DNA of 64,000 bases from Methanolobus sp. (GTDB lineage Archaea; Halobacteriota; Methanosarcinia; Methanosarcinales; Methanosarcinaceae), in NCBI RefSeq assembly GCF_016278385.1, contig NZ_JADQBY010000019.1, forward strand, positions 45,651-109,650. The letters are read 5' to 3'. Of this stretch, positions 52,880 through 61,889 are shown piece by piece (within the stretch, counting starts at the first letter, position 1; every line of letters starts with the position of its first letter). The notes below the pieces were generated by a model. The model was given only the letters and a program-made list of their open reading frames with translations. It was not told the DNA's origin and did no database searches. The position numbers and the translations under genes are program-made.

Positions 52880-54154
52880 TCATGATCTGGGATTTTCCAC
52901 GAGGTTGTTTCTCTGATCATATTTATTTTGCAGTATATCGAGAACTTTCTTTTTAGCGCATGCCATTCTGCTATTCTCGATTCTTTTAAAGTTTTCAGCT
53001 TTATACTCAAAACTAACCCATTTGAACAGAACAGAAACATCGCCAATGATCTTCTTAGAGACAAGATTCACTCCAGCATTTGTCAGTTCTTTACTATCTA
53101 CATTTATCAGGCTACTTGATGCAAGTATCTTGAAATGGTTTTCGTAGAGTGGAAGGGGTATATCAAGGAGTCTCAATACATCCGGTTCTATCGTATAACC
53201 GAGATAGAAACAGAAAAGAATGCGTATCTGAATATCTTCTTCCTTGTTCAGGATCCCGTAGAGTGCAATAAGAATCGAATAGTCTCGTGATCTCAGTAAT
53301 ATTTTAGAACCATCTGTAATAGTCATATCAAGGTCCATGGTAGAAGTGTTCTCTGGATTTTTCAATCTGATTTCCTTGATAAATGTACAACTAATAAATC
53401 TTTTAATATCTTCTATGGCCAGATCTCCGTATAATGCTGAGCCACCACATTTCCACATTGTTCTGATTGTTTCTTCATTACCTACTTTCATAGTGTCCAG
53501 ACAGTTCCACATGGTGGAAACATCCTCATAATCTTCCAGAACATTTGAACCAAGATTCTTTTTTTCAATACCTTTCATCCTGTCTATCATTTCAGTTCCA
53601 AGGGAGGTAACGGTGGCATATTCGTCAACAAGTTTCTTTGTTTTTAGGGATGCGAAGGTTTTGTTTATTAGTTCCTGGTTTCCATCACAAATGGGTAACA
53701 GCATCTCCATACTATTTATTCCTGAAGCTAAAAGGAATAGCAAACGTATATCCTGTGGATTCATGTTTCCTATCAGCGGATCAGCCTTCACTCCTAAAAG
53801 ACTCATCAACAGGTATTTCAAATTGAAAATATTCGATTTTTTGCCGGCAAGTATCATGGAATCAACTACTTTGCCTGTGCCAAAGGTTGCATCTTTCTTG
53901 TAATCAATGGCTATAACTGAACTATACTTGCTGGAGTTCTGGATCTTACTGAGAATAGCCTGTGGCAATATGCGGTCAACAATTAGTATATCTTCAAACT
54001 TAATAGTGAGGATGTTGCAGGATGTCTGTATTTCCAGATACTCGTCATTAAGGGTGACTTTCCACTGATTCCAGCGTGCATTATTGATACAGAACATCGT
54101 ATTGATGCGTGGAATATCAATAATTCCTAGAAAATCCATTTCACCATAAATCAT
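52880..54154 (-). CDS. CheF-like protein (archaeal chemotaxis-archaellum adaptor family), tentative
   Basis: 424 aa, soluble. The N-terminal 130 residues (WNQWKVTLNDEYLEIQTSCN, LTIKFEDILIVDRILPQAIL, VVDSMILAGKKSNIF) follow the CheF-arch pattern of a PH-like beta domain. A winged-helix-like part follows (NPQDIRLLFLLASGINSMEM, VDEYATVTSLGTEMI). The second half repeats a similar layout (ILLRSRDYSILIALYGILNK). CheF links CheY to the archaellum FlaC/D/E switch, which fits the FlaD/E-domain protein at 8864-11485. No che genes are adjacent, so the call rests on motif resemblance only. GAGGGT precedes the ATG. Confidence 0.5.
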   Translation of the reverse strand: MIYGEMDFLGIIDIPRINTMFCINNARWNQWKVTLNDEYLEIQTSCNILTIKFEDILIVDRILPQAILSKIQNSSKYSSVIAIDYKKDATFGTGKVVDSMILAGKKSNIFNLKYLLMSLLGVKADPLIGNMNPQDIRLLFLLASGINSMEMLLPICDGNQELINKTFASLKTKKLVDEYATVTSLGTEMIDRMKGIEKKNLGSNVLEDYEDVSTMWNCLDTMKVGNEETIRTMWKCGGSALYGDLAIEDIKRFISCTFIKEIRLKNPENTSTMDLDMTITDGSKILLRSRDYSILIALYGILNKEEDIQIRILFCFYLGYTIEPDVLRLLDIPLPLYENHFKILASSSLINVDSKELTNAGVNLVSKKIIGDVSVLFKWVSFEYKAENFKRIENSRMACAKKKVLDILQNKYDQRNNLVENPRS

Positions 54155-54355
54155 TGAGACCCTCTTTTTTGCATAATTTTAATCCCCGAAAATGCTATCT
54201 TTTATGCTAAATAAATTAAAGAATTAGTAAGTAAATAATTATTATATAAAACACCATATATTATATATTCCTCTCGGTATATATGCAATATTTGACTCTA
54301 CAAAAGAAATGTTATTATTTTCTGCCTAATATGGGTATCAGAGACTTTGTAAACT

Positions 54356-55492
54356 CTAATAATGTTCTTCCACTATCATCCTTACAGCCACAGGTCCGTT
54401 CAATTTCACTGCCAGCTCCCGCATCTCAATGAGTTTGTTTCTATACCTTTCATCATCAATAAGAATCCTGATGTTTTTGAGTAGGTCTTCGGGAGATGCG
54501 GAGTAGTCCAGTTTCTTTCCCAAGCCATCTTTCTCGATAATAAAAGCATTGTTCTGCTGTTCGCTATGGTTTTTGTCGGGGATGGTGATCATGGGGACAG
54601 CGAAGCTCAGGGCTTCCATCATGGTGCTGTGGCCACCGGGGGCGATAATCACGTCAGAAGCTTTCATGTACGGGAACTGGTCCTCTATGAACTCGTGAAT
54701 ATGCACATTATCGGGTATGGTGTCGAAGTCTGAAGGATCAACGCTTGGTCCGGAAAGCAGGGTATAGTTGATACTGTTATCCATGCTAGCGGCTTCAATA
54801 ACGTTTCTGAAAATAGGTTTTCTGTGCCCAAAACCACCGATGGTGCAGAGCACATGGGGACGTTTTAGTTCTTTGGCAGTAGTTTCTTCAAATGTCTTAC
54901 TAATGAGTGGACCGCTGAAGAATACTTTTTTCTGTATATTTTCCTTAAATTCCAAATTTTTCCTGCATACTGTATGTGGGAGCGGGTAATCCGGAATGAT
55001 CACGCCATCTGCCACCTTGAACATGCCTGTGCAGAACAGTTTAACGATCTCAGCCAGGATTTTGCTCGACAAACTTTTTCCTTTAAAGAATTCTTCCATA
55101 TCTGACTGGTTTACTATTATGTAGCAAGGTATGGTATGTAATCTTGCGCTCAGTATTCCCATGAAATAACTATCTGATATAACAACATCCGGCTTTATTT
55201 CTTTGAGTAGTTTCCTGAGTTTGATCAGGCCCCATCTTGAAGGCATATACTCCCAGTTCTTAAAAGTTGCAAGAATGGACTTCTTTACATTCAGGAAACC
55301 TGCCTTGCCTATAAGCGTAATCTCTGGTGGTATCTTATGCGCGATGAAATCCTTGCGTTCAATAAAATCCATGGAATATCCGTAAGCAGCAAAATAAACC
55401 TCATGCCCGGAAGATATCATTTCTTTTCCTATTGAGATGCATCTGCTTGTATGGCCTAATCCCTCTCCGCAGACAAATATCATCACTTTCAT
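54356..55492 (-). CDS. MJ1255/MurG-like glycosyltransferase
   Basis: 378 aa, GT-B fold of the MJ1255 (TIGR00661) type: MKVMIFVCGEGLGHTSRCIS at the N-terminus, PDVVISDSYFMGIL, and the C-terminal nucleotide-sugar site IIAPGGHSTMMEALSFAVPM followed by HSEQQNNAFIIEKDGLGK. It probably transfers a sugar to a membrane lipid or surface glycan. It is about 80% similar by eye to the next gene upstream and so is a tandem duplicate. Confidence 0.88.
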   Translation of the reverse strand: MKVMIFVCGEGLGHTSRCISIGKEMISSGHEVYFAAYGYSMDFIERKDFIAHKIPPEITLIGKAGFLNVKKSILATFKNWEYMPSRWGLIKLRKLLKEIKPDVVISDSYFMGILSARLHTIPCYIIVNQSDMEEFFKGKSLSSKILAEIVKLFCTGMFKVADGVIIPDYPLPHTVCRKNLEFKENIQKKVFFSGPLISKTFEETTAKELKRPHVLCTIGGFGHRKPIFRNVIEAASMDNSINYTLLSGPSVDPSDFDTIPDNVHIHEFIEDQFPYMKASDVIIAPGGHSTMMEALSFAVPMITIPDKNHSEQQNNAFIIEKDGLGKKLDYSASPEDLLKNIRILIDDERYRNKLIEMRELAVKLNGPVAVRMIVEEHY

Positions 55493-55576
55493 TGACTACT
55501 CCAAAAAGATGCATATCCTGAAAAATCTCCATCAGCCACAGTATGAACTCTGCCTTTCCTTTCTGTATTGCTTTTT

Positions 55577-56713
55577 TTATTTAACTGTGTCTGGCTTTTC
55601 TTCCACCATCATCCTTACAGCCACCGGTCCATTCAGCTTCACTGCCTGCTCCCGCATCTCAGTAAGCTTGTTCCTGTACTTCTCATCATCAATAAGCAGC
55701 CTGATGTTCCTGAGTATATCTTCAGGAGATGCGGAATATTCCAGTTTCTTTCCCAAACCATCCTCTTCGATAACCAGAGCATTGTTCTGCTGTTCACTAT
55801 GTTTTTTGTCGGGTACGGATATCATGGGTATTCCAAAGCTCAGGGCTTCCATCATGGTGCTGTGACCTCCCGGGGCGATGATGACATCTGAGGCTTTCAT
55901 ATATGGGAATTGGTCATCAATGAACTTCAGGACAGTCACATTTTCCGGCAGAGTTCCAAGGCTGGCAGGGTCAATGCTGGGGCCTGAAAGCAGGGTATAG
56001 TTGATACTGCTGTCCATGCCCGCAGCCTCGATAACCTTTCTGAATATCGGTTCCCTGTATCCAAAACCACCGATAGTGCAGAGCACATGCGGGCGGTTAA
56101 GTTCCTTTGCCGTGGTTTCCTCAAAAGTTTTTCCGATAAGGGGGCCGCTGAAAAACACCTTTTTCCATGTCTTATCCTTAAATTCCAGATTCTTTCTGCA
56201 CACCGTATGTGGCAGGGGATAATCTGGGATGATCACCTTATCAGTCATTTTGAACAAGCCGGTGTAAAACTTCTTCACTACCTCAGCCAGAATTTTGCTG
56301 GACACTCCCTTTCCCTTGAAGAACTCCTCCATGTTAGACTGGTTAACTATCAGGTAGCAGGGGATGCTACGTGTTCTGGCACTTATCATTCCCATGAAAT
56401 AACTGTCCGATATAACAACATCCGGTCTTGTCCTCTTGAGCAGTTTGCGTATCTTGATAATGCCAAGGAACTGGCCTCTCTTGAAAGTTGCAAGAATGGA
56501 CTTCTTCATATTCAGGGAACCTGCCATTCCCACAAGCGTGATCTCAGAGGGAATCTCATGTGTCTTGAAACCCTTACGCTGGATTAGCTCCATGGAATAA
56601 CCGTAAGCACCAAAATGGACATCATGTCCTGCATTCACAAGCTCCTTGCCAATTGAGATGCACCTGCTGGTATGTCCCAGTCCTTCTCCGCAGACAAATA
56701 TCATAACTTTCAT
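55577..56713 (-). CDS. MJ1255/MurG-like glycosyltransferase (paralog)
   Basis: 378 aa from the ATG at 56713. It carries the same motifs as its neighbour: MKVMIFVCGEGLGHTSRCIS, PDVVISDSYFMGMI, IIAPGGHSTMMEALSFGIPM. Differences cluster in the acceptor-side N-terminal domain (residues 60-110: SLNMKKSILATFKRGQFLG versus FLNVKKSILATFKNWEYMP). That suggests related but different acceptors. The frame extended to 56740 is not supported. It is the first gene of the pair, 84 bp ahead of the second. Confidence 0.88.
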   Translation of the reverse strand: MKVMIFVCGEGLGHTSRCISIGKELVNAGHDVHFGAYGYSMELIQRKGFKTHEIPSEITLVGMAGSLNMKKSILATFKRGQFLGIIKIRKLLKRTRPDVVISDSYFMGMISARTRSIPCYLIVNQSNMEEFFKGKGVSSKILAEVVKKFYTGLFKMTDKVIIPDYPLPHTVCRKNLEFKDKTWKKVFFSGPLIGKTFEETTAKELNRPHVLCTIGGFGYREPIFRKVIEAAGMDSSINYTLLSGPSIDPASLGTLPENVTVLKFIDDQFPYMKASDVIIAPGGHSTMMEALSFGIPMISVPDKKHSEQQNNALVIEEDGLGKKLEYSASPEDILRNIRLLIDDEKYRNKLTEMREQAVKLNGPVAVRMMVEEKPDTVK

Positions 56714-56853
56714 CTTAACACCAAAAAATAGCCACAACAAAAAAATTGACTGGTATCCATACGTTTTTATCTTTTAAAAATACTTTCATTGTACTGTGTA
56801 TGTCTGCATATTCTGTTTTACAAAAAAGTAATGCTGCCTTGTAGCATACTTAA

Positions 56854-57042
56854 CTATTCACAATACGCTCGATCATCGATCCCTGCGTCATTTTCACCTT
56901 CCATAGCAAATATCTCTCTCTCATCAATGCTTATGCCTGATTCCATAAAAGCAGTTTTCCAGGCTTTTGCGTGCAGGTGCATCGAATCTATAAGCACACC
57001 GTCCATGTCAAATATCAAGGCTTCGATCACAGGTGAGAACAT
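56854..57042 (-). pseudogene. Truncated HAD-superfamily phosphatase (beta-phosphoglucomutase-like) N-terminus
   Basis: 62 aa. The HAD motif I is complete (EALIFDMDGVLIDSMHLHAK) and the cap start is visible (AWKTAFMESGISIDEREIFA MEG). The frame then ends at DDRAYCE. Normal proteins have over 200 residues with motifs II-IV, none of which follow on either strand. It is a deletion remnant. Confidence 0.75.
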
Positions 57043-57162
57043 GGTTGTTGCATATATCTAATTAATCTAGGTTTTTCCCATAGATTACACAAACTATATA
57101 GTACATTTTCAATCTTCAGGCTGAACCAAATACTCTTTTAACTTTCAAAGTAATCTACTTTA

Positions 57163-57747
57163 ATGGATAAAGCAGGAGTCATTTTTGCTTTATTGACAGT
57201 GCTTGCTGTCATGGTAGTTTCATGGTTTTTTGCAGGGGTGCATGTTTTAATGGTAACTGAGCAGTTTGAATACAAGGTTCTTTATGAACTGGACAATAAC
57301 GTTGAGGTCCGGCAGTATGGGGAAATGACAGTTATATCCACATCATTAAAAGATTCAGGTGCTGTTTTCTCATCACTTGCATCTTATATTTCAGGCAAGA
57401 ATGGTGAAAACCTGAAAATAAGCATGACTTCTCCGGTAATCACATCTGATCAGGGTACTACTCTTAACATGTCATTTATACTACCATCTGGCTATGATGT
57501 AAACAATGCTCCTGAGCCCGATGCTCCGAATATCTCAATAAAGACTGTACCTGCCAGGAAGCTGGCTGCAATAAGATTTTCAGGATATGTCAATGACAAA
57601 GTTGTTGAACAGCAGCGTTATATTCTTAGTTCACAACTAAATGTGAATGGTGTTGCTACAAAAGGAGAGTTTTTCCTAATGCGGTACAATCCTCCGTGGG
57701 TCCCACCTGCCTTGAAGCGTAATGAAGTTGCTATCGAGGTGGACTGA
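57163..57747 (+). CDS. SOUL heme-binding family protein
   Basis: 194 aa. An N-terminal transmembrane segment (GVIFALLTVLAVMVVSWFFA) is followed by the SOUL/HEBP domain (FEYKVLYELDNNVEVRQYGE, ISMTSPVITSDQG, FFLMRYNPPWVPPALKRNEV). Members bind heme or related tetrapyrroles. It ends directly before the photolyase TTG start with no gap, so the two are translationally coupled and may act in light or oxidative stress. Confidence 0.9.
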   Translation: MDKAGVIFALLTVLAVMVVSWFFAGVHVLMVTEQFEYKVLYELDNNVEVRQYGEMTVISTSLKDSGAVFSSLASYISGKNGENLKISMTSPVITSDQGTTLNMSFILPSGYDVNNAPEPDAPNISIKTVPARKLAAIRFSGYVNDKVVEQQRYILSSQLNVNGVATKGEFFLMRYNPPWVPPALKRNEVAIEVD

Positions 57748-59124
57748 TTGGCAAAACCTTATACAAGATCCCTTTTCATATTCAGGCGTGATCTGCGTGT
57801 TGATGATAACACTGCCCTAAGCCTGGCAATGGAAAACTCGGATGAGGTAATTCCATGTTTTATTTTTGACCCGAGGATTGCAGATGAGCAAAGGAAGCAT
57901 TTCAACTATAATTCCTTTCAGCTCCTGCTGGAATGTCTTGAAGACCTGAAACAGCAATTAAATTCAAAAAGTGGAAGTCTTTTCTTATTCTCTGAACTTC
58001 CTGAAAATGTAATAATAAACCTGAAAGATGAACTGGATATAAATGCTGTTTTTTTCAATAAGGACTATACTCCCTTCAGCAAGAAGCGTGATAGTACTAT
58101 TCAGGAAATATGCAAAGATGCTGATATTGAAGTTTTCACATGTCATGATTCCCTTCTTCACGAGCCGGGTACTGTGCTCACTAATGAGGGCAAACCCTAT
58201 AAGGTGTTCTCCCAGTTCTTCAAAAAAGCTTCACAAAAAGAGATACCTCTTCCTGTAATGCAGGAAGGCGGGGTTTTTTATTCCGGATCTATAAACGCAA
58301 AACAGGTTAAGCCTTCTGATTTTATAAGTGAAAGAAATCAATCTATTTTCACAAAAGGTGGCAGAAACTATGCACTGTCTGTTCTTCAGGAATTGGAACA
58401 CTTCAGGAACTATGATAATGAACGTGACTATCCTTCAATACGTGGAACTACCGGACTTTCCGCTCATAACAAATTAGGCACGATATCGATACGTGAATTC
58501 TATCACTACGTGAGAAATGAACTTGATGGAGGGCATACTCTGATAAATGAACTTCACTGGCGTGATTTCTTCACTCATATTGCTGTTGCTTTTCCATATG
58601 TTTTCACTCATGCTTTCAAGGAAAAATTCGATGCTTTGTCGTGGTCTGATGATAAAATACTTTTTGATACATGGTGTAAAGAGCAAACCGGTTTTCCAAT
58701 AGTTGATGCAGGCATGAGGGAACTGAACACAACTGGTTACATGCATAACCGTGTAAGGATGATTGTTGCTTCCTTCCTTGTGAAAGACTTGCATATTGAC
58801 TGGAAATGGGGAGAGCGCTATTTTGCCAGCAAACTTGTGGACTATGATTCTTGTGTGAATAATGGTAACTGGCAGTGGGCAGCATCTACTGGTGCAGACT
58901 CACAACCGTACTTCCGCATTTTTAATCCCTGGACTCAGCAGAAGAGGTTTGATCCGAAATGCCTGTATATTAAAGAATGGATTCCTGAGCTTGCAGAAGT
59001 AGATCCAAAAGTCATTCATTCTCTTGAGAAAGGGCAGCAGCTTCTTGGAGTCGATTATCTTCAAGCCGTAGTTGATCATAAGCAGGAGCGTAACCGGGCT
59101 CTTTCAATGTTTAAATCAGTTTAA
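57748..59124 (+). CDS. phr: Deoxyribodipyrimidine photolyase (class I, cryptochrome/photolyase family)
   Basis: 458 aa. It repairs UV pyrimidine dimers using FADH- and light. The N-terminal antenna domain is LFIFRRDLRVDDNTALSLAM. FAD-binding C-terminal motifs are ELHWRDFFTHIAVAFPYVFT, WCKEQTGFPIVDAGMRELNT, GYMHNRVRMIVASFLVKDL and WQWAASTGADSQPYFRIFNP. The Trp electron-chain positions in the class I core appear present. It starts with TTG immediately after the SOUL stop, with GAGGTGG as ribosome binding site inside the SOUL gene end. Confidence 0.95.
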   Translation: MAKPYTRSLFIFRRDLRVDDNTALSLAMENSDEVIPCFIFDPRIADEQRKHFNYNSFQLLLECLEDLKQQLNSKSGSLFLFSELPENVIINLKDELDINAVFFNKDYTPFSKKRDSTIQEICKDADIEVFTCHDSLLHEPGTVLTNEGKPYKVFSQFFKKASQKEIPLPVMQEGGVFYSGSINAKQVKPSDFISERNQSIFTKGGRNYALSVLQELEHFRNYDNERDYPSIRGTTGLSAHNKLGTISIREFYHYVRNELDGGHTLINELHWRDFFTHIAVAFPYVFTHAFKEKFDALSWSDDKILFDTWCKEQTGFPIVDAGMRELNTTGYMHNRVRMIVASFLVKDLHIDWKWGERYFASKLVDYDSCVNNGNWQWAASTGADSQPYFRIFNPWTQQKRFDPKCLYIKEWIPELAEVDPKVIHSLEKGQQLLGVDYLQAVVDHKQERNRALSMFKSV

Positions 59125-59191
59125 TGTTTGGGACTATATTTTATAATTTTAACCATATATATTATATAGTTAGTTAGGCTTACTAACCAGC

Positions 59192-59641
59192 ATGATTGAA
59201 AAAACAGAAATGGCATTTTCCTTTGAGAAAATCGATGATTATTACAATCGTCTTTTAAAAGAGTTCGAGTTTTCGGGGGAATATGGGGATTTGAGCCTCA
59301 ATGCTTACATGTATCTTAAGAATGTACATACTCTGGGTACTCCCTCTCTGTCGGAACTTGCCCGCACAATGGATGTAAGCAAGCCTTCTGCAAGTGCTAT
59401 GGTTCATAAACTTGCCAACAAAGGACTTTTGATTATCAATTCGTCTCCTGGTGATAAAAGAGTGACTTTGCTGAGTCTGACTGAAAAAGGGTTACAGATC
59501 ATCAAGTTCCAGGACTTTGCCGATGCAAGGTTATACGCAAAAATAAAGGATATCCTTGATGATGATGATGAATTCTCTCTTTTTGTAAAACTCTGGCAGA
59601 AGATCGACGCTAATCTTGAGGGTGGTGAGGATGGTAAATGA
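59192..59641 (+). CDS. MarR-family transcriptional regulator
   Basis: 149 aa. The winged helix includes TLGTPSLSELARTMDVSKPS, ASAMVHKLANKGLLI and a wing (SSPGDKRVTLLSLTEKGLQI). A TATA-like AACCATATATATTATATAG lies just upstream (59152-59170). Its 3' end overlaps the MATE transporter start, so it most likely controls this efflux operon, possibly with a site overlapping the shared promoter. Confidence 0.9.
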   Translation: MIEKTEMAFSFEKIDDYYNRLLKEFEFSGEYGDLSLNAYMYLKNVHTLGTPSLSELARTMDVSKPSASAMVHKLANKGLLIINSSPGDKRVTLLSLTEKGLQIIKFQDFADARLYAKIKDILDDDDEFSLFVKLWQKIDANLEGGEDGK

Positions 59642-61001
59642 TCACCAATTGCGTAACGACAGTGTCTGGTCTCTCTTTTGCCGTTTCACATTCCCGGCTA
59701 TTGCTGGCATCATAGTTGCTGGTATACAGACTATAGTGGATGGTTTTTTTATTGGAAATGTAATGGGTAGCCAGGGGCTTGCAGCAATTACACTTTCATT
59801 TCCTCTAATAATGCTGATAGTTGCTATTGGTATTATGGCTGGTGTTGGGTCTTCAACTCTTGTGGCACTTGAACTTGGAAGGTCTGATCGTGAAAGGGCT
59901 GTCAGAATAGTGTCTAATGTTTTCTCTATGTTAATTGTAATCGGTGTTCTCATTACGGTTCTGGGTATTCTCTTTACAGATTCTTTGATCCATATCCTTG
60001 GAGCACAGGGTGTTGTAAGTGTAATGATGAAAGATTATCTGCAAATTATTTTTGCGGGAGCTATCTTCATACTCTTTTCCCTTGCCCTTGACCCTCTTGT
60101 CAGGAATGATGGCAGGCCTGTGTTTGCAATGAAAGTAATGATTGTGTCAGTTCTGACAAATATACTTCTAGATTATGTTTTCATCGTGAAACTGGGAATG
60201 GGGATGACCGGTGCAGCTATTGCTACAATAATCGCTTTTGCAATGATAGCTATAATGCTGGCTTCTCATCTCTTGAGCAGTCGGGCAAATTTGCGTGTAC
60301 TGCCTGGTACTATGGGGTTGGATTATGGTATAATATGTCATATACTGAGAAGTGGTGTTCCTTCATTTGCAATGCAGTTTTCCATATCTCTGTTGCTGCT
60401 GGCTCATAACTTTGTATTACTTAAGTATGGGTCTGAACTTGCAGTATCAGCTTTTGGAATTATCGATTATTCCTTCTCCATGTTCTACATGCTTTTTGAG
60501 GGTATAGCCATGGGAGTGCAGCCGATAATAGGTTTCAATTACGGTGCGGGTCTTTATGGCAGAGTCCATAAGGCATTGAAACTTGCCATGATTACAGGTT
60601 TTGTGGTAGGACTCATCGGTTTTATAATTGTTTTCCTTTTCCCGGAGCGAGTTGTCGGCATCTTTAACCCGAATGATGCGGAACTGCTTGAGATCACTGT
60701 GGAGGCCATGAGGATATTTATGGCATCGCTACTTGTGCAGGGCATTATAGTTGTTAATGCTACATACTACCAGTCAGTGAATAAGATATGGCATGCCCTT
60801 TTCATACATATTGGGAAAGTATTGGTGTTCCTACTGCCTTTATTGTTTACTCTGCCTGTTATTTTCGGGCAGACAGGGATCTGGTTTGCAACACCACTTG
60901 CAGATGGCATGATGTTTTTGGTAGTAATGGTAATGATCTTTGGTGAAATGCGAATTCTCAGGGAGAAGAAGATTTCAAAAAGTAGTGTCCGGGGAAAATA
61001 G
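59631..61001 (+). CDS. MATE family efflux transporter
   Basis: 456 aa with about 12 transmembrane helices. MATE features are FPAIAGIIVAGIQTIVDGFF, IGNVMGSQGLAAITLSFPLI, and the second-half repeat FEGIAMGVQPIIGFNYGAGL. It exports organic cations or drugs using Na+ or H+ gradients. The ATG at 59631 lies inside the end of the marR gene (11-bp overlap), with GAGGGTGGTGAGG as ribosome binding site. The earlier TTG at 59616 is unlikely. Confidence 0.93.
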   Translation: MVNDHQLRNDSVWSLFCRFTFPAIAGIIVAGIQTIVDGFFIGNVMGSQGLAAITLSFPLIMLIVAIGIMAGVGSSTLVALELGRSDRERAVRIVSNVFSMLIVIGVLITVLGILFTDSLIHILGAQGVVSVMMKDYLQIIFAGAIFILFSLALDPLVRNDGRPVFAMKVMIVSVLTNILLDYVFIVKLGMGMTGAAIATIIAFAMIAIMLASHLLSSRANLRVLPGTMGLDYGIICHILRSGVPSFAMQFSISLLLLAHNFVLLKYGSELAVSAFGIIDYSFSMFYMLFEGIAMGVQPIIGFNYGAGLYGRVHKALKLAMITGFVVGLIGFIIVFLFPERVVGIFNPNDAELLEITVEAMRIFMASLLVQGIIVVNATYYQSVNKIWHALFIHIGKVLVFLLPLLFTLPVIFGQTGIWFATPLADGMMFLVVMVMIFGEMRILREKKISKSSVRGK

Positions 61002-61061
61002 TAAAATCATCACTCCGCAATATTAATAAGTAAAGGGTATATTTATCCAATACTTCTTTTT

Positions 61062-61149
61062 GCGGGGGTTGCCCAGCCTGGCCAAAGGCGCAGGGCTTAG
61101 GACCCTGTCTCGTAGGAGTTCGTGCGTTCGAATCGCACCTCCCGCACCA
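61062..61149 (+). tRNA. tRNA-Leu (anticodon UAG) with encoded CCA
   Basis: A class II tRNA with a long variable arm. Acceptor GCGGGGG pairs with CTCCCGC, discriminator A at 61146, then an encoded CCA (61147-61149). Anticodon stem CAGGG/CCCTG with loop CTTAGGA (anticodon TAG); variable arm TCTCGTAGGAG; T-arm GTGCGTTCGAATCGCAC. No intron. A TATA-like GGTATATTTAT lies about 25 nt upstream. Confidence 0.95.
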
Positions 61150-61244
61150 ATTTTATGTTTGTTAATAACTTTGTTTTTGCGAAGGGATGAGCAGCAATCG
61201 CACTAATGGCAAAGTATAATATGGTTAAAATATAAGATTATAAG

Positions 61245-61841
61245 ATGAGCAAAATAAAAATTATTGGGGTTGGTGGAAGTCCTCGAAAAAATGGGAACAC
61301 CGATCTACTGCTTGACAGTTTTTTGAAAGGAGCTGAATCAGCAGGTGCTAATATAAAAAAAGTTCAGTTAAGGGACTATTCTATTGAATTCTGTATTGGT
61401 TGCGAAGCCTGCAGAAAAACCGGTGTATGCACACAGTTTCATGATGGTATGAGCTTACTCTATCCTGAGATAAATGAATCTAAGGGTATAATCCTTGGTT
61501 CTCCTACTTACAACTATAACGTTACTGCTTTGATGAAAGCATTCATCGATAGACTCTATCCGTATTACAATTTCACAAACGAACATCCTCGGAATTATTC
61601 AAGTAATCTCGCTGGTCAGGGGCGAAAAGCAATTGTATTTTCAGTTTGTGAGCAACTGGATATTAAAGAAATGGGGTTTGCGCTCGAAGCCTTAGAAATG
61701 CCTCTTGAAGCCCTGGGTTATGATGTGTTGGAAAAGTTTCCTGTAACTGGGTACTTTTCCAGAGGATCAGTTTCAAAGAATGAACTTCTTCTAAAGAAAG
61801 CGTTTGAAGCAGGTAAAAAAATGGTACTAACTCTTCGTTGA
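61245..61841 (+). CDS. Iron-sulfur flavoprotein (Isf family)
   Basis: 198 aa. An NADPH-dependent FMN reductase/flavodoxin-like fold starts KIIGVGGSPRKNGNTDLLLD (FMN phosphate loop). The compact cluster motif is C50-x2-C53-x2-C56-x5-C62 (CIGCEACRKTGVC), the hallmark of methanogen Isf, with GSPTYNYNVTALMKAFIDR near the flavin. It shuttles electrons, e.g. from ferredoxin to O2 or peroxide or other acceptors. It is a single gene after tRNA-Leu with its own short promoter region. Confidence 0.9.
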   Translation: MSKIKIIGVGGSPRKNGNTDLLLDSFLKGAESAGANIKKVQLRDYSIEFCIGCEACRKTGVCTQFHDGMSLLYPEINESKGIILGSPTYNYNVTALMKAFIDRLYPYYNFTNEHPRNYSSNLAGQGRKAIVFSVCEQLDIKEMGFALEALEMPLEALGYDVLEKFPVTGYFSRGSVSKNELLLKKAFEAGKKMVLTLR

Positions 61842-61889
61842 TCTAATAGTACAAAAGTTAGTGTACTTTTTTTGTTCCAACCTTACAGT

